From: Paraburkholderia aromaticivorans
GTDB taxonomy: Bacteria; Pseudomonadota; Gammaproteobacteria; Burkholderiales; Burkholderiaceae
DNA: 64,000 bases
Assembly (NCBI RefSeq): GCF_002278075.1
Contig: NZ_CP022989.1
Span: 2,976,001 to 3,040,000 of the forward strand
Direction: 5' to 3'
The translations under genes and the position numbers were made by a program. Each line of letters opens with the position of its first letter. The first letter of the stretch is position 1. The notes under the pieces are model-generated. The model saw only the letters and a program-made list of their open reading frames with translations, was not told the origin of the DNA and did no database searches. Shown here piece after piece: positions 47,236 through 56,973 of the stretch.

Positions 47236-47862
47236 TCAAGCAAAGCGGCCGCCCTTTGTGCTTGGCTCGCCGAGCGGATCGTCGTCTTCGCGCACGCTGT
47301 CGACGCGGGGGCGCTTGAGCACGCTGCGCAATTGCGCTTCGGAATCGGTTGGCTGGAGCGTGGCTCCTTCTGTCGAAGCCGCTTTGGCCGCCGCCACCCG
47401 CGCGACCGCCTCCGCTGTGGCCACGGCTTCCTCGTCGATGTCAGCGGCGAGGGCGGCGGCGACACCCGCCGGCAGCAGCGGCGCGGGCGCATCGTCGATG
47501 ACGGTGCGCGCCGGCGCGCTCGCAGCCGGCGTGGACGCAGCGGAACCCGCCGCGCTGTCGGCGGACTCGCCGGTAGCGCCGTCGCCGCGCGTCTGCAAGG
47601 CCGGCGGCAGTGCGGCGCGCGCGTGCCGTGTGCCGCGCGCGACCCGCTGCAGCGCTGCGTCGAGCGCATCGGGCGCACGCGGGGCCCGCAGCCGGTCGAC
47701 GATGCTCGCCGCCTTCACCTGTTCGCTGGTCGCGCCGAAGCTCAGCACCGCGCGCCGCATCAGCTCGCTGACGCTAATGCCCAGATTCTCCGCGGTGGCG
47801 GTAATCGCGCGTTTCTGCGCGGTCGTGACGAATACGACGATGCGTTCGCTGGGCTTGTTCAT
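47236..47862 (-). CDS. ribbon-helix-helix-like protein with Ala-rich acidic tail
   Basis: 208 residues from ATG 47862. The first ~45 residues, RIVVFVTTAQKRAITATAENLG followed by ISVSELMRRAVLSF, have the strand-helix-helix pattern of CopG/MobC-type DNA-binding proteins. The rest is Ala/Pro/Asp-rich and predicted disordered, with a basic KRPRVDSV motif near the end. Stands alone, transcribed away from mrcA. I do not recognise a named family. Confidence 0.65.
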   Translation of the reverse strand: MNKPSERIVVFVTTAQKRAITATAENLGISVSELMRRAVLSFGATSEQVKAASIVDRLRAPRAPDALDAALQRVARGTRHARAALPPALQTRGDGATGESADSAAGSAASTPAASAPARTVIDDAPAPLLPAGVAAALAADIDEEAVATAEAVARVAAAKAASTEGATLQPTDSEAQLRSVLKRPRVDSVREDDDPLGEPSTKGGRFA

Positions 47863-48158
47863 GGTCGGCTCGCATACTTGTTGGCATGGGCGGTTCAAAG
47901 CGGACATTTGGCGAACGCCGCAACGCGCGCAGGTGTTGGCGCGCGCGGAGTCCATCATATGACGAGTTGCCCCGCTGCGGAACGGGCGCGACATGAAAAT
48001 CCCGTGACATCAACGAGTTGTAGTGTTTGCGGGCGGCTTGTCCACAGGCCTTTCAACATTTTCTGTGAATAACTCCGAGCCGGCGCAAAAGCGCTCATAT
48101 GACTGCCCGGAACTACAGACTCCTTTCGCACGAAGGGAATTCTTACAAAAAAACTAAC
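47863..48158. other. intergenic region upstream of mrcA
   Basis: No gene supported. Contains the DnaA-box-like element described separately (48038-48076) and leads into the mrcA promoter. Confidence 0.4.
48038..48076. promoter_or_regulatory. pair of DnaA-box-like sites, copy 1
   Basis: TTGTCCACA (48038-48046, one mismatch to TTATCCACA) and, inverted, TGTGAATAA (48064-48072, one mismatch). The intervening ACAGGCCTTTCAACA is nearly repeated at copy 2. Confidence 0.5.
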
Positions 48159-48186
48159 TTGGACCGCGCTCGATTTCTTTTAAAAT
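48159..48186 (+). promoter_or_regulatory. mrcA promoter
   Basis: TTGGAC (48159-48164), 16-nt spacer, TAAAAT (48181-48186); start near 48193, leader about 160 nt. Confidence 0.65.
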
Positions 48187-48354
48187 GCGCTGTTACGTTG
48201 CGCCGGACATGGTCCCGGGCGTGCCGTGCGGCCGGCCGGGGGCACAGGGCCGCGCGGTGGTTTGCGCCTCGGTCCAGGATGCCCGATCACGATCCATGCA
48301 CGCGCCACGAGCGCGTGCAGAAAGGCGTTCGGTTACGCGCCCACTATTCCAGTC

Positions 48355-50856
48355 ATGCCAATCATCAAACGACCGCATTCATCCAATTCTCCGTCTGGTG
48401 AAGACCGGGATTCCTACCAGCGCACGCCAGGACGCAATGCAGCTTCGCGCGACGCCGAGGCCGGCCGCCGTTCCATCGGTGCGACCATCGCCATCTGGTT
48501 CGCCGGCCTGATCGCAACCATCGCGGTGGTGGGCGCGCTGATCATCGGCTATGCGCTGGTGGTGATGGGGCCGCAACTGCCGTCGCTCGACGCGCTCACC
48601 GACTATCGCCCGAAGGTGCCGCTGCGCGTCTACACGGCGGACCACGTGCTGATCGGCGAGTTCGGCGAAGAGCGGCGCAGTCTCGTGCGCTTCCAGGACA
48701 TTCCGGATCAGATGAAGAAAGCGGTGCTCGCGATCGAAGACTATCGCTTCTACGAGCACGGCGGCGTCGACTTCATCGGCATTCTGCGCGCGGGCGTGTC
48801 CGACCTTTCGCACGGCGGCGCCTCGCAGGGCGCGAGCACGATCACCATGCAGGTGGCGCGCAACTTCTTCCTCTCCAGCGAGAAGACCTACACGCGCAAG
48901 ATCTACGAAATGCTGCTCGCGTACAAGATCGAGCGCGCGCTCACCAAGGATCAGATTCTCGAGCTGTACATGAACCAGATTTATCTGGGCGAACGCGCCT
49001 ATGGTTTTGCCGCGGCCGCGCGCGTGTACTTCGGCAAGGATCTGAAAGACATCACGCTGGCGGAATCGGCGATGCTGGCCGGCTTGCCGAAGGCGCCGTC
49101 CGCGTATAACCCGGTGGTCAATCCGAAGCGCGCGAAGATCCGTCAGGAGTACATTCTGCGGCGCATGCTCGAGCTCAGGTACATCAGTCAGGAACAATAC
49201 GACCAGGCGGTGAAGGAAGAGATCCACACCAAGAATCCGGGCAACGAATATAGCGTGCATGCCGAGTACATCGCCGAAATGGTCCGGCAGATGATGTACG
49301 CGCAGTACAAGGACGAAACCTATACGCGCGGCCTGAACGTCATCACCACGATCGACTCCGCCGACCAGGACGCCGCCTATCGCGCGGTACGCAAGGGTGT
49401 GATGGATTACGAGCGGCGCCACGGTTATCGCGGGCCGGAAGGTTTCGTGCAGCTGCCCGCGCCGGGCGACGACCGCGATCAGACTATCGACGACGCGCTC
49501 ACGGATCACCCCGACAACGGCGAGATCATCGCCGCCGTGGTGACGGACGCAACGCCGAAGCTGGTGAAGGCGCAACTGGTGGACGGCACGCAGCTCGCGA
49601 TCAGCGGCGACGGTCTGCGCTTCGCGGCGGGCGCGCTGAGCGCGCGCGCGGCGGCGGCCACGAAGATCAAGGTCGGCTCGATCGTGCGTGTTCTCGCCGA
49701 CGACAAAGGCAACTGGCAGATCACGCAACTGCCGCAGGTGGAAGGCGCGCTGGTGTCGCTCACGCCGCAGGACGGCGCGATCCGCGCGCTGGTGGGCGGC
49801 TTCGACTTCAACAAGAACAAGTTCAACCACGTCACGCAGGCGTGGCGTCAGCCGGGTTCGAGCTTCAAGCCGTTCATCTATTCGGCCGCGCTCGACAAGG
49901 GTCTCGGACCGGCCACCATCATCAACGACGCGCCGCTGTACTTCCCGTCGAGCACGCCGGGCGGCGACGCGTGGGAGCCGAAGGACGACGACCAGCCGGA
50001 CGGTCCGATGCCGATGCGTCTCGCGCTGCAGAAGTCGAAGAACCTCGTGTCGATCCGCATTCTGTCGTTCATCGGCACCAAATACGCGCAAGACTTCGTC
50101 ACGCAGCGTTTCGGCTTCGACGCCGACAAGACCCCGCCGTATCTGCCGATGGCGCTCGGCGCGGGCCTCGTCACGCCGCTACAGTCGGCGGGTGCGTATT
50201 CGGTGTTCGCGAACGGCGGCTACCGGATCAATCCGTATCTCATCAACGAGGTGACGGATGCGCGCGGAGAGGCGCTCTCCAAAGCGCAGCCGCTCACGGC
50301 CGGCCGCGACGCGCCACGCACGCTCGAACCGCGTAACGCGTACATCATGAACAGCCTGCTGCATTCGGTGGCGACGGCCGGCACGGGCGCGGGCACCAAT
50401 GCGCTGCATCGCTCGGACCTGCAGGGCAAGACGGGTACGACCAACGACGCGAAGGACGGCTGGTTCGCCGGCTACCAGCAATCGCTCGTGGCGGTGGCGT
50501 GGATGGGTTATGACCAGCCGAAGACGCTCGGCAGCCGCGAATTCGGTGCGCAGCTGGCCTTGCCGATCTGGGTGGAATACATGCAGCGCGCGCTGCGCGG
50601 TGTGCCGCAAAGCGAACCGGCGCAACCGGACGGCGTCACCGCCGTCGACGGCGAGTTGTTCTATACGGACATGACGCCGGGCAACGGCTTCGTGGCGAGC
50701 ATCGGTCTCGATTCGGCGAACCCGACCGCGGGCGTGAGCGACGCGGTTGGCGGCGTGGGGCCCGCGGGCATGACGCCGCCGACCGTGCCTCCGCCGAGCG
50801 TTTCGTCGAACGAGAAGAAGCAGATCATGGATCTGTTCGAGTCGAACAAGCCCTGA
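48355..50856 (+). CDS. mrcA: class A penicillin-binding protein 1A
   Basis: 833 residues; bifunctional peptidoglycan glycosyltransferase and transpeptidase. Cytoplasmic tail, one membrane anchor (about 42-70), GT51 domain with catalytic Glu128 in AIEDYRFYEHGG and TITMQVARNFF, an OB-like insertion (around 270-390), and transpeptidase motifs S502SFK, S561KN and K692TG. The end is a Pro/Ser-rich tail. In many Betaproteobacteria mrcA sits next to pil genes; here it is followed by a lipid A acyltransferase instead. Confidence 0.93.
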   Translation: MPIIKRPHSSNSPSGEDRDSYQRTPGRNAASRDAEAGRRSIGATIAIWFAGLIATIAVVGALIIGYALVVMGPQLPSLDALTDYRPKVPLRVYTADHVLIGEFGEERRSLVRFQDIPDQMKKAVLAIEDYRFYEHGGVDFIGILRAGVSDLSHGGASQGASTITMQVARNFFLSSEKTYTRKIYEMLLAYKIERALTKDQILELYMNQIYLGERAYGFAAAARVYFGKDLKDITLAESAMLAGLPKAPSAYNPVVNPKRAKIRQEYILRRMLELRYISQEQYDQAVKEEIHTKNPGNEYSVHAEYIAEMVRQMMYAQYKDETYTRGLNVITTIDSADQDAAYRAVRKGVMDYERRHGYRGPEGFVQLPAPGDDRDQTIDDALTDHPDNGEIIAAVVTDATPKLVKAQLVDGTQLAISGDGLRFAAGALSARAAAATKIKVGSIVRVLADDKGNWQITQLPQVEGALVSLTPQDGAIRALVGGFDFNKNKFNHVTQAWRQPGSSFKPFIYSAALDKGLGPATIINDAPLYFPSSTPGGDAWEPKDDDQPDGPMPMRLALQKSKNLVSIRILSFIGTKYAQDFVTQRFGFDADKTPPYLPMALGAGLVTPLQSAGAYSVFANGGYRINPYLINEVTDARGEALSKAQPLTAGRDAPRTLEPRNAYIMNSLLHSVATAGTGAGTNALHRSDLQGKTGTTNDAKDGWFAGYQQSLVAVAWMGYDQPKTLGSREFGAQLALPIWVEYMQRALRGVPQSEPAQPDGVTAVDGELFYTDMTPGNGFVASIGLDSANPTAGVSDAVGGVGPAGMTPPTVPPPSVSSNEKKQIMDLFESNKP

Positions 50857-51259
50857 GTGCCCCTAAGCGGAGTTCTTGCGGGCTGTTAGGCGTGTACGGG
50901 CCGCGAAGCTCGCCCGCTTCGCACACGCAAGTTTTTGAAAGAGAGCGGACGCGCCGCCTGGCGTGGCGTTCGCGCCGCTTGCCGGGTGGGCCACCCGGCG
51001 GATTGTGTGCATGGCATACGCAGTGTGTTTTAATCACGCCTGCGGTGCATTTATCAAGGGTCCTAAAGGACGCCTGATTCCTAGACGGTTTCAGCCTCCA
51101 GCACCACTACGTCGCGCCGCGAGCGGGGCGTCCATTCTCGAACTCCGCGCCGCGCGAGACCCGGTATGACGCGCGCGCGTCTGTCACTTCGTCCGCAGGC
51201 ACCGTTGAGGTTGCCGCGGGCGGTGTGTTTGCCATCCAGCATCCACCGGGTCCCGCCTT
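50857..51259. other. intergenic region between mrcA and the acyltransferase
   Basis: No gene supported over 400 bp. Contains a short hairpin GTCCT-AA-AGGAC (about 51059-51070) and AT-rich TTTTAATC near 51027 that could be part of a promoter; no complete -35/-10 pair is convincing. Confidence 0.4.
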
Positions 51260-52138
51260 GTGAAAAGTCGAATCCTGATCTGTCTGATGACGGGTCTACT
51301 GCGCGCGTTTGCCTTTCTGCCGTACAGCGTTGTCGCGCGGATTGGCACAGGTATCGGCGCGTTGCTCTACCGCATTCCGAGCACGCGCCGGGGCGTCGTG
51401 CATACCAATCTGAAACTGTGCTTCCCTGACATGAGCGACGAGGCGCGCGAACGTCTGGCGCGCGCGCACTTTTGTCACGTGATCCGCAGTTACGTCGAGC
51501 GCGGGCCACAATGGTTCGGCAATGCGCAGGCGCTCGCGCGTCTCGTCGAGGTGGAGAGCGCGATCGATCTGTCGGATATGACAGGCCAACCGACTATTTT
51601 CGTCGGCTTTCATTTCGTCGGCATCGAGGCGGGCTGCATGATGTATTCGACGCGGCATCCGGTCGCCTCGCTCTACACGCCGATGTCGAACCTGCTCTTT
51701 GACGCGATGGCCAAGCGCCAGCGCGGCCGTTTCGGCACGGAGATGATCCCGCGCAGCGATAGCGTGCGGCGGGCGTTGCGCACGCTGCGCGACGGCAAGC
51801 CGGTGATGCTGGCCGCGGATATGGATTTCGGTTTGCGGGACTCGGTGTTCGTGCCGTTTTTCGGCGTGCCGGCCTGCACGCTGACTTCCGTCTCGCGGTT
51901 GGCGCGTGCGGCGAATGCGCGCGTGGTGCCGTTCGTGACGGAAGTGCTGCCGGATTATCGCGGCTACAAATTGAGCATCTTCGAAGCGCTGGGTGATTTC
52001 CCATCCGACGATGTGACGGTCGACGCGCGGCGTATCACCGCATTTCTCGAGACGCAGGTTAGACGGATTCCTGATCAATATTACTGGGTGCACAAACGTT
52101 TCAAGAATCGGCCGGCGGGTGAGGCGAGTGTGTATTGA
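51260..52138 (+). CDS. lipid A acyltransferase (LpxL/HtrB family)
   Basis: 292 residues from GTG 51260; an ATG 27 nt later is possible. Single N-terminal membrane segment (about 7-36), then the acyltransferase motif HFVGIE (His118-x4-Glu123) and the RSDSVRRALRTLRDGKPVMLAADMDFG region in parts (about 163-192). Adds the secondary acyl chain to lipid A at the inner membrane. Confidence 0.88.
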   Translation: MKSRILICLMTGLLRAFAFLPYSVVARIGTGIGALLYRIPSTRRGVVHTNLKLCFPDMSDEARERLARAHFCHVIRSYVERGPQWFGNAQALARLVEVESAIDLSDMTGQPTIFVGFHFVGIEAGCMMYSTRHPVASLYTPMSNLLFDAMAKRQRGRFGTEMIPRSDSVRRALRTLRDGKPVMLAADMDFGLRDSVFVPFFGVPACTLTSVSRLARAANARVVPFVTEVLPDYRGYKLSIFEALGDFPSDDVTVDARRITAFLETQVRRIPDQYYWVHKRFKNRPAGEASVY

Positions 52139-52267
52139 TGCTGCGCGGCGGCGAGGGACGACAATGCGCGGGCCGCTGCGGACGCGAGATCGAGCGCGAC
52201 GCGTCGCTAAACGCGTCTACAGAAGAATGTGCCGCCTGGCCAAGGACTTAGCCGGTATCTCCGGGTG

Positions 52268-52306
52268 TTATCAACAGGTCTGTCAACAAAAAGTGGGGAT
52301 AACTTC
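52268..52306. promoter_or_regulatory. pair of DnaA-box-like sites, copy 2
   Basis: TTATCAACA (52268-52276, one mismatch) and inverted TGGGGATAA (52294-52302, reverse complement TTATCCCCA, one mismatch). Between them ACAGGTCTGTCAACA resembles copy 1 at 13 of 15 positions. Lies in the convergent gap after the acyltransferase. Confidence 0.5.
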
Positions 52307-52336
52307 CCGGCCGTCGGTACGGAATCCCAGGTTTAG

Positions 52337-53833
52337 CTACTCGGCAGTGCCCGCGCTCGCCGTCGAAGCTCCACCCACCCCCGTCTCAACCGGCGGATTC
52401 CCCATCGCCTGGAACAGCGCCGCCGTGTCCGTCAGACGCGCGCTCGTATAGCGAATCTCATCGAGCTGCGCATTGCGGAACTGCTGTTCGCTCGAGCGCG
52501 CCGACGCGACAGGCAGCGCGCCCAGCCGGTAGCGCCCGGAGGTTTCATCGAAGATGCCTTGCGCGGAGCGCGCGGCAATGTTCGCGGCGTCCAGCGCTTG
52601 CGAGTCGTGCTCCAGCGCCGCGAGCGTGTCCGCGACGTTCTGGAACGCGGCCAATACCGTTTGCTTGTACTGCGAGACCGTGGCGTCGTAGGTATCGACC
52701 GCCGCGCGCCGTTGCGCAAACAGTGCGCCGCCATGAAACAACGGCTGCGACAGCGACGCACCGATGCTCCAGATCGCGCCCGCGCCGGAGAGCGCCACCG
52801 GCCAGCTAAAGCCGCCTTGTCCCATCGACGCGCTCAACGACAGGCTCGGAAACATCTGCGCCGTGGCGACGCCCACGTCGGCGGCCGCGGCTTTCAACGC
52901 GGCGTCGGCGGCCTGAATGTCGGGACGGGTGCGCAGCAGCTCCGACGGCACCACCACCGGCACCTGTTCAGGCACATGCAATTGCGCGAGCGCGAGATCG
53001 TCCGGCGCCGCGTCGGGCGTCCGGCCGAGCAGCACCGCCAGCGCGTGGCGCGTGCTCAGCCATTGCTGCTTCAGCCCCGGCAAGCTCGCGGACAAACTGG
53101 CCGCACTCTGTTGCGCGCTCAACTGATCGGCATGCGAGACCGCGCCCAGCGCATAGCGCCGCTGCGTGTCGCGCGCCTGATCGTTGGCGATCGTCACGAG
53201 CCGTTCGGTCGTCTCGATCTGCGCATGCAGCGCGGCGCTCGTGATTGCCGCGGTCACAATGTTGGCGGCGAGCGCGCGGCGCGCGGCATCGAATTGATAG
53301 GCCTGAACGTTCACGCGCGCGGCGAGCGCGGCATCGGCGAGGCGCGCGGCGCCGAACAGGTCGAATGTGTAGTGCGCCTGCAATTGACCGACAAAGACGT
53401 TGTACAGAAACGTGTTGGGTCCGATCTCCGGGATCGCCAGCGCACGATTGCGCGTCGCCTGGCCGCCGGCGTCGATGGTCGGCAGCATCGAACTGCCGAT
53501 CTGCGCGCGCAACTGTTCGCGCGCGGCGGCAAGGCTCCGGTCCGTTGCGGCGAGCGTCGGACTGTTGCGCAGGCCTTCGTCGACCAACGCGTTCAGCGCG
53601 TCCGACTGATACAGCGTCCACCATTCGGGCACCGGCTTCGCGCCGACCACGAACTGCTGCGTGACGCCTTGCGCGGGCACGGTTTGCGTCGGCTGCGCCT
53701 GGGCGCCGTAGTGCGCCGGCTGCGGCATCGCGGGCGGCTCGCCGCTCGGTCCGAACGAACAGGCGGCGAGCGCGCATGCCATGCCGGTGAGGGCGGCGAC
53801 GCGCGAGTATCGCAAGAGGGTGGGAGTGACCAT
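52337..53833 (-). CDS. RND efflux outer membrane lipoprotein (NodT/OprM family)
   Basis: 498 residues. Signal peptide with lipobox LAAC (Cys25), then two OEP repeats; PVPEWWTLYQSDALNALVDEGLRNSP starts the first, and GRTPDAAP and RPDIQAADAAL mark the middle hinge. Forms the trimeric outer membrane exit duct. ATG at 53833 is 2 nt after the stop of the pump gene. Confidence 0.9.
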   Translation of the reverse strand: MVTPTLLRYSRVAALTGMACALAACSFGPSGEPPAMPQPAHYGAQAQPTQTVPAQGVTQQFVVGAKPVPEWWTLYQSDALNALVDEGLRNSPTLAATDRSLAAAREQLRAQIGSSMLPTIDAGGQATRNRALAIPEIGPNTFLYNVFVGQLQAHYTFDLFGAARLADAALAARVNVQAYQFDAARRALAANIVTAAITSAALHAQIETTERLVTIANDQARDTQRRYALGAVSHADQLSAQQSAASLSASLPGLKQQWLSTRHALAVLLGRTPDAAPDDLALAQLHVPEQVPVVVPSELLRTRPDIQAADAALKAAAADVGVATAQMFPSLSLSASMGQGGFSWPVALSGAGAIWSIGASLSQPLFHGGALFAQRRAAVDTYDATVSQYKQTVLAAFQNVADTLAALEHDSQALDAANIAARSAQGIFDETSGRYRLGALPVASARSSEQQFRNAQLDEIRYTSARLTDTAALFQAMGNPPVETGVGGASTASAGTAE

Positions 53834-53835
53834 GC

Positions 53836-56800
53836 TCAATTCCCCGTATGCTTCGTGCCGGACGCGGACGGCGTCTGCGGCTCGCGTTCATCGACACGCA
53901 CGCGGAACGACGTGGCGTACAACGCGGGCAAATAAAACAGCGTGAGGATGGTGGCGCTCGTAATGCCGCCCATCAGCGCGGTCGCCATCGGGCCGAAGAA
54001 ATTCGAGCGCAGCAGCGGAATCAGCGCGAGCACGGCCGCCGCCGCAGTCAGCGTGATCGGCCGGAAACGCCTCACGGTCGCGCCGACGATCGCATCGAAA
54101 CGCTTATGCCCCGCGGCAATGTCCTGCTCGATCTGATCGACCAGAATCACCGAGTTGCGCATGATGATGCCGAACATCGCGATCACGCCGAGCATGGCGA
54201 CAAAGCCGAACGGCTGGCCGAACAGCAGCAGTGTGAGCACCACGCCGATCAGCCCGAGCGGGGCGGTCAGCACGACCATCAACACGCGCGCGAAACTTTG
54301 CAACTGGATCATCAGCAACGTGAGCACGGCGATGATCATGATCGGCATCTGCGCATTGATCGACGTCTGGCCTTTGCCGCTTTCCTCGACCGAGCCGCCG
54401 ATTTCGATCCGGTAGCCGACCGGCAAGCTGCCGCGAATCTGGCTCAACGCCTTGTCCACGCCATGGGTGACGTCGATGCCTTGCGCGCCGGGCGCGACGT
54501 CGGACTGCACGGTGATGGTCGGCTGACGGTCGCGCTCCCAGATCACACCGTATTCGAGGTCGTTGCGCAGATGGCCGAGCGTGCCGAGCGGCACCGGGCC
54601 GTTCGGCGTGGGCATGGCCAGCGTGACGAGTTGCGCGGGATCCACGCGTTCGGTCTTGGGCGCGCGCAGATCGACGCTGATCAGCTTGTCCCGTTCGCGG
54701 TATTGCGTGACGGTGTAGCCGGAGAGCGTCATCGCGAGGAAGCTCGAAATATCTTCGGAGCTCACGCCCAGTTCGCGCGCTTTTTTCTGATCGACTTCGA
54801 AGCGCACCGAGCGCTCGGCGGGTTCGTCCCAATCGAACTGCACGTTGCGGGTGCCGCGGTCCGCACGCAGGGTGGCGGCGACGCGCTCGGCGATCGAGCG
54901 CACGGTGGCGATATCGTCGCCGCTCACGCGGAACTGCACCGGATAGCCCACGGGCGGTCCATTCTCGAGACGCGACAGACGCGTGCGGATCGCTGGAAAG
55001 TGATCGCGCAATTGCGGTTCGAGCCATTGCGCGAGCTTTTCGCGATCCTTCACCGACTTCGCCGTAATCACGAATTGCGCGAAATTGGGTTGCGGCAACT
55101 GCTGATCGAGCGGCAGATAGAAACGTGGCGCGCCGGTGCCGACAAAGTCCACCGTATGATCGATCTCCGGGCGGCCCGCCAGCGCTTTTTCGAGCCGCGT
55201 GGCCTCACGCAGCGTGGCTTCGAACGACGCGCCTTCGGGCAGGCGCACGTCCACCAGCAACTCGGGGCGGTCCGAACTCGGGAAGAACTGTTGCGGCACC
55301 AGCGTGAAGCCGGCCATGGCCAGCACGAACAGCACGACCGTGATCGCCAGCACGACGAAGCGCCGCTCGATGCACCAGCCGATCCAGCCGCGCAGGCGGC
55401 GGTAGAAACGCGTGTCGTAGATGTCGTGCTCGTGATCGTCGGGCAGATGCGTCTCGTGCGCCTCGCGTTTGCGCTCCGGCAGCAGGTGATAGCCGAGCAG
55501 CGGAATCAGCACGACCGCCGCAAGCCACGAGGCGATCAGCGCGATGGCCGATACTTCGAAGATGGAGCGCGTGTATTCGCCGGTGCTGGACTTCGCCAAC
55601 GCGATCGGCAGGAAACCGGAGACGGTGACGAGCGTGCCGGTCAGCATCGGAAACGCGGTGCTGGTGTACGCAAAGGCCGCCGCGCGCGTGCGGTTCCAGC
55701 CTTGCTCCAGCTTCACCGACATCATCTCGACGGCGATGATCGCGTCGTCGACGAGCAGCCCCAACGCGAGCACCAGCGTGCCGAGCGACACCTTGTGCAA
55801 GCCGATGTCGAACAGGTACATGCACAACGCGGTGACGGCGAGCACCACCGGGATCGAGATCACGACCACCATGCCGGTGCGCACGCCGAGCGAAACGAGG
55901 CTCACCACCAGCACGATCGCCACGGCTTCGGCGACGGCTTCGAGAAAGTCGTCGACCGACTGCGCGACCGCGTTCGGCATGCTCGACACTTCGACCAGTT
56001 GCAAGCCGGCGGGCAGCGCGCGGCGCAACTGGACCATCTGCTGATCGAGCGCCTTGCCGAGACGGATCACGTCGCCGCCCGGCTGCATGGTCACGCCGAT
56101 GCCGAGCACGGCTTTGCCGCCGGCGCGCATCTGGGTGACGACAGGGTCGTCGTAGCCGCGTTTGATCGTGGCGATATCGCCGAGACGGAACGAGCGGTTG
56201 TTGATGCGGATCAGCGTGTCGGCGAGCGCGTTGACGTCCTTGAACTGGCCGGTGGGACGCACGAACACGCGGTCGTCGGCGGTGGTCAGCGTGCCGGCCT
56301 GAGCGACGCTGTTCTGCGAGTTGATCGCCTGGCCGAGCTGCTGCGGCGAGATGCCCAGACGCGTGAGCTGCGTGTTGGCGATCTCGATGTAAATGTGCTG
56401 GTCCGGATCGCCGAAGTAATCGACCTTGCCAACGCCCGGCACGCGCAGCAGCACGGTGCGCAACTGGTCCGCGTAGTCGTGCAGTTGCGCGGCCGAAAAG
56501 CCGTCGCCTTCGAGCGTGTAGATGTTGGTGTAGACGTCGCCGAATTCGTCGTTGAAGAACGGGCCTTGAACGCCTTGCGGCAGTGTGGCCGCGATGTCGC
56601 CGACTTTCTTGCGCACCTGGTACCAGGTTTCTGGCACGTCCTTGACCGGCGCCGAGTCTTTCATCGAGAAGAACATCAGCGATTCGCCGGGGCGCGAATA
56701 GCTGCGCACGAAATCGATGGCGGGCGTTTCCTGCAATTTGCGGCCGATGCGGTCCGTCACCTGTTCCTGCACCTGGCGCGCGGTCGCGCCCGGCCAGAAG

Positions 56801-56973
56801 GTGCGGATCACCATCACGCGGAACGTGAAGGGTGGGTCTTCGGATTGCGCGAGCCGCGTATAGGCAAGAATGCCGAAGGCGGTCGCGAGCGCGATCAGGA
56901 AGACGACCAGCGCCTGGTGGCGCAGCGCCCAGGCGGACAGGTTGAAGCGGCCCTCTTCATGGGTGGTGCTCAT
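53836..56973 (-). CDS. RND multidrug efflux pump, inner membrane component
   Basis: 1045 residues, full length for an HAE-RND pump. Twelve membrane segments with large periplasmic loops after TM1 and TM7; proton-relay DD in LGLLVDDAIIAVE of TM4; MLGVIAMFGIIMRNSVILVDQI near TM11. The N-terminus and porter region are closer to TriC/VmeA-like pumps than AcrB as far as I recognise. Starts on the adaptor stop (ATGA). A longer upstream in-frame reading is a shadow of the adaptor gene. Confidence 0.92.
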   Translation of the reverse strand: MSTTHEEGRFNLSAWALRHQALVVFLIALATAFGILAYTRLAQSEDPPFTFRVMVIRTFWPGATARQVQEQVTDRIGRKLQETPAIDFVRSYSRPGESLMFFSMKDSAPVKDVPETWYQVRKKVGDIAATLPQGVQGPFFNDEFGDVYTNIYTLEGDGFSAAQLHDYADQLRTVLLRVPGVGKVDYFGDPDQHIYIEIANTQLTRLGISPQQLGQAINSQNSVAQAGTLTTADDRVFVRPTGQFKDVNALADTLIRINNRSFRLGDIATIKRGYDDPVVTQMRAGGKAVLGIGVTMQPGGDVIRLGKALDQQMVQLRRALPAGLQLVEVSSMPNAVAQSVDDFLEAVAEAVAIVLVVSLVSLGVRTGMVVVISIPVVLAVTALCMYLFDIGLHKVSLGTLVLALGLLVDDAIIAVEMMSVKLEQGWNRTRAAAFAYTSTAFPMLTGTLVTVSGFLPIALAKSSTGEYTRSIFEVSAIALIASWLAAVVLIPLLGYHLLPERKREAHETHLPDDHEHDIYDTRFYRRLRGWIGWCIERRFVVLAITVVLFVLAMAGFTLVPQQFFPSSDRPELLVDVRLPEGASFEATLREATRLEKALAGRPEIDHTVDFVGTGAPRFYLPLDQQLPQPNFAQFVITAKSVKDREKLAQWLEPQLRDHFPAIRTRLSRLENGPPVGYPVQFRVSGDDIATVRSIAERVAATLRADRGTRNVQFDWDEPAERSVRFEVDQKKARELGVSSEDISSFLAMTLSGYTVTQYRERDKLISVDLRAPKTERVDPAQLVTLAMPTPNGPVPLGTLGHLRNDLEYGVIWERDRQPTITVQSDVAPGAQGIDVTHGVDKALSQIRGSLPVGYRIEIGGSVEESGKGQTSINAQMPIMIIAVLTLLMIQLQSFARVLMVVLTAPLGLIGVVLTLLLFGQPFGFVAMLGVIAMFGIIMRNSVILVDQIEQDIAAGHKRFDAIVGATVRRFRPITLTAAAAVLALIPLLRSNFFGPMATALMGGITSATILTLFYLPALYATSFRVRVDEREPQTPSASGTKHTGN

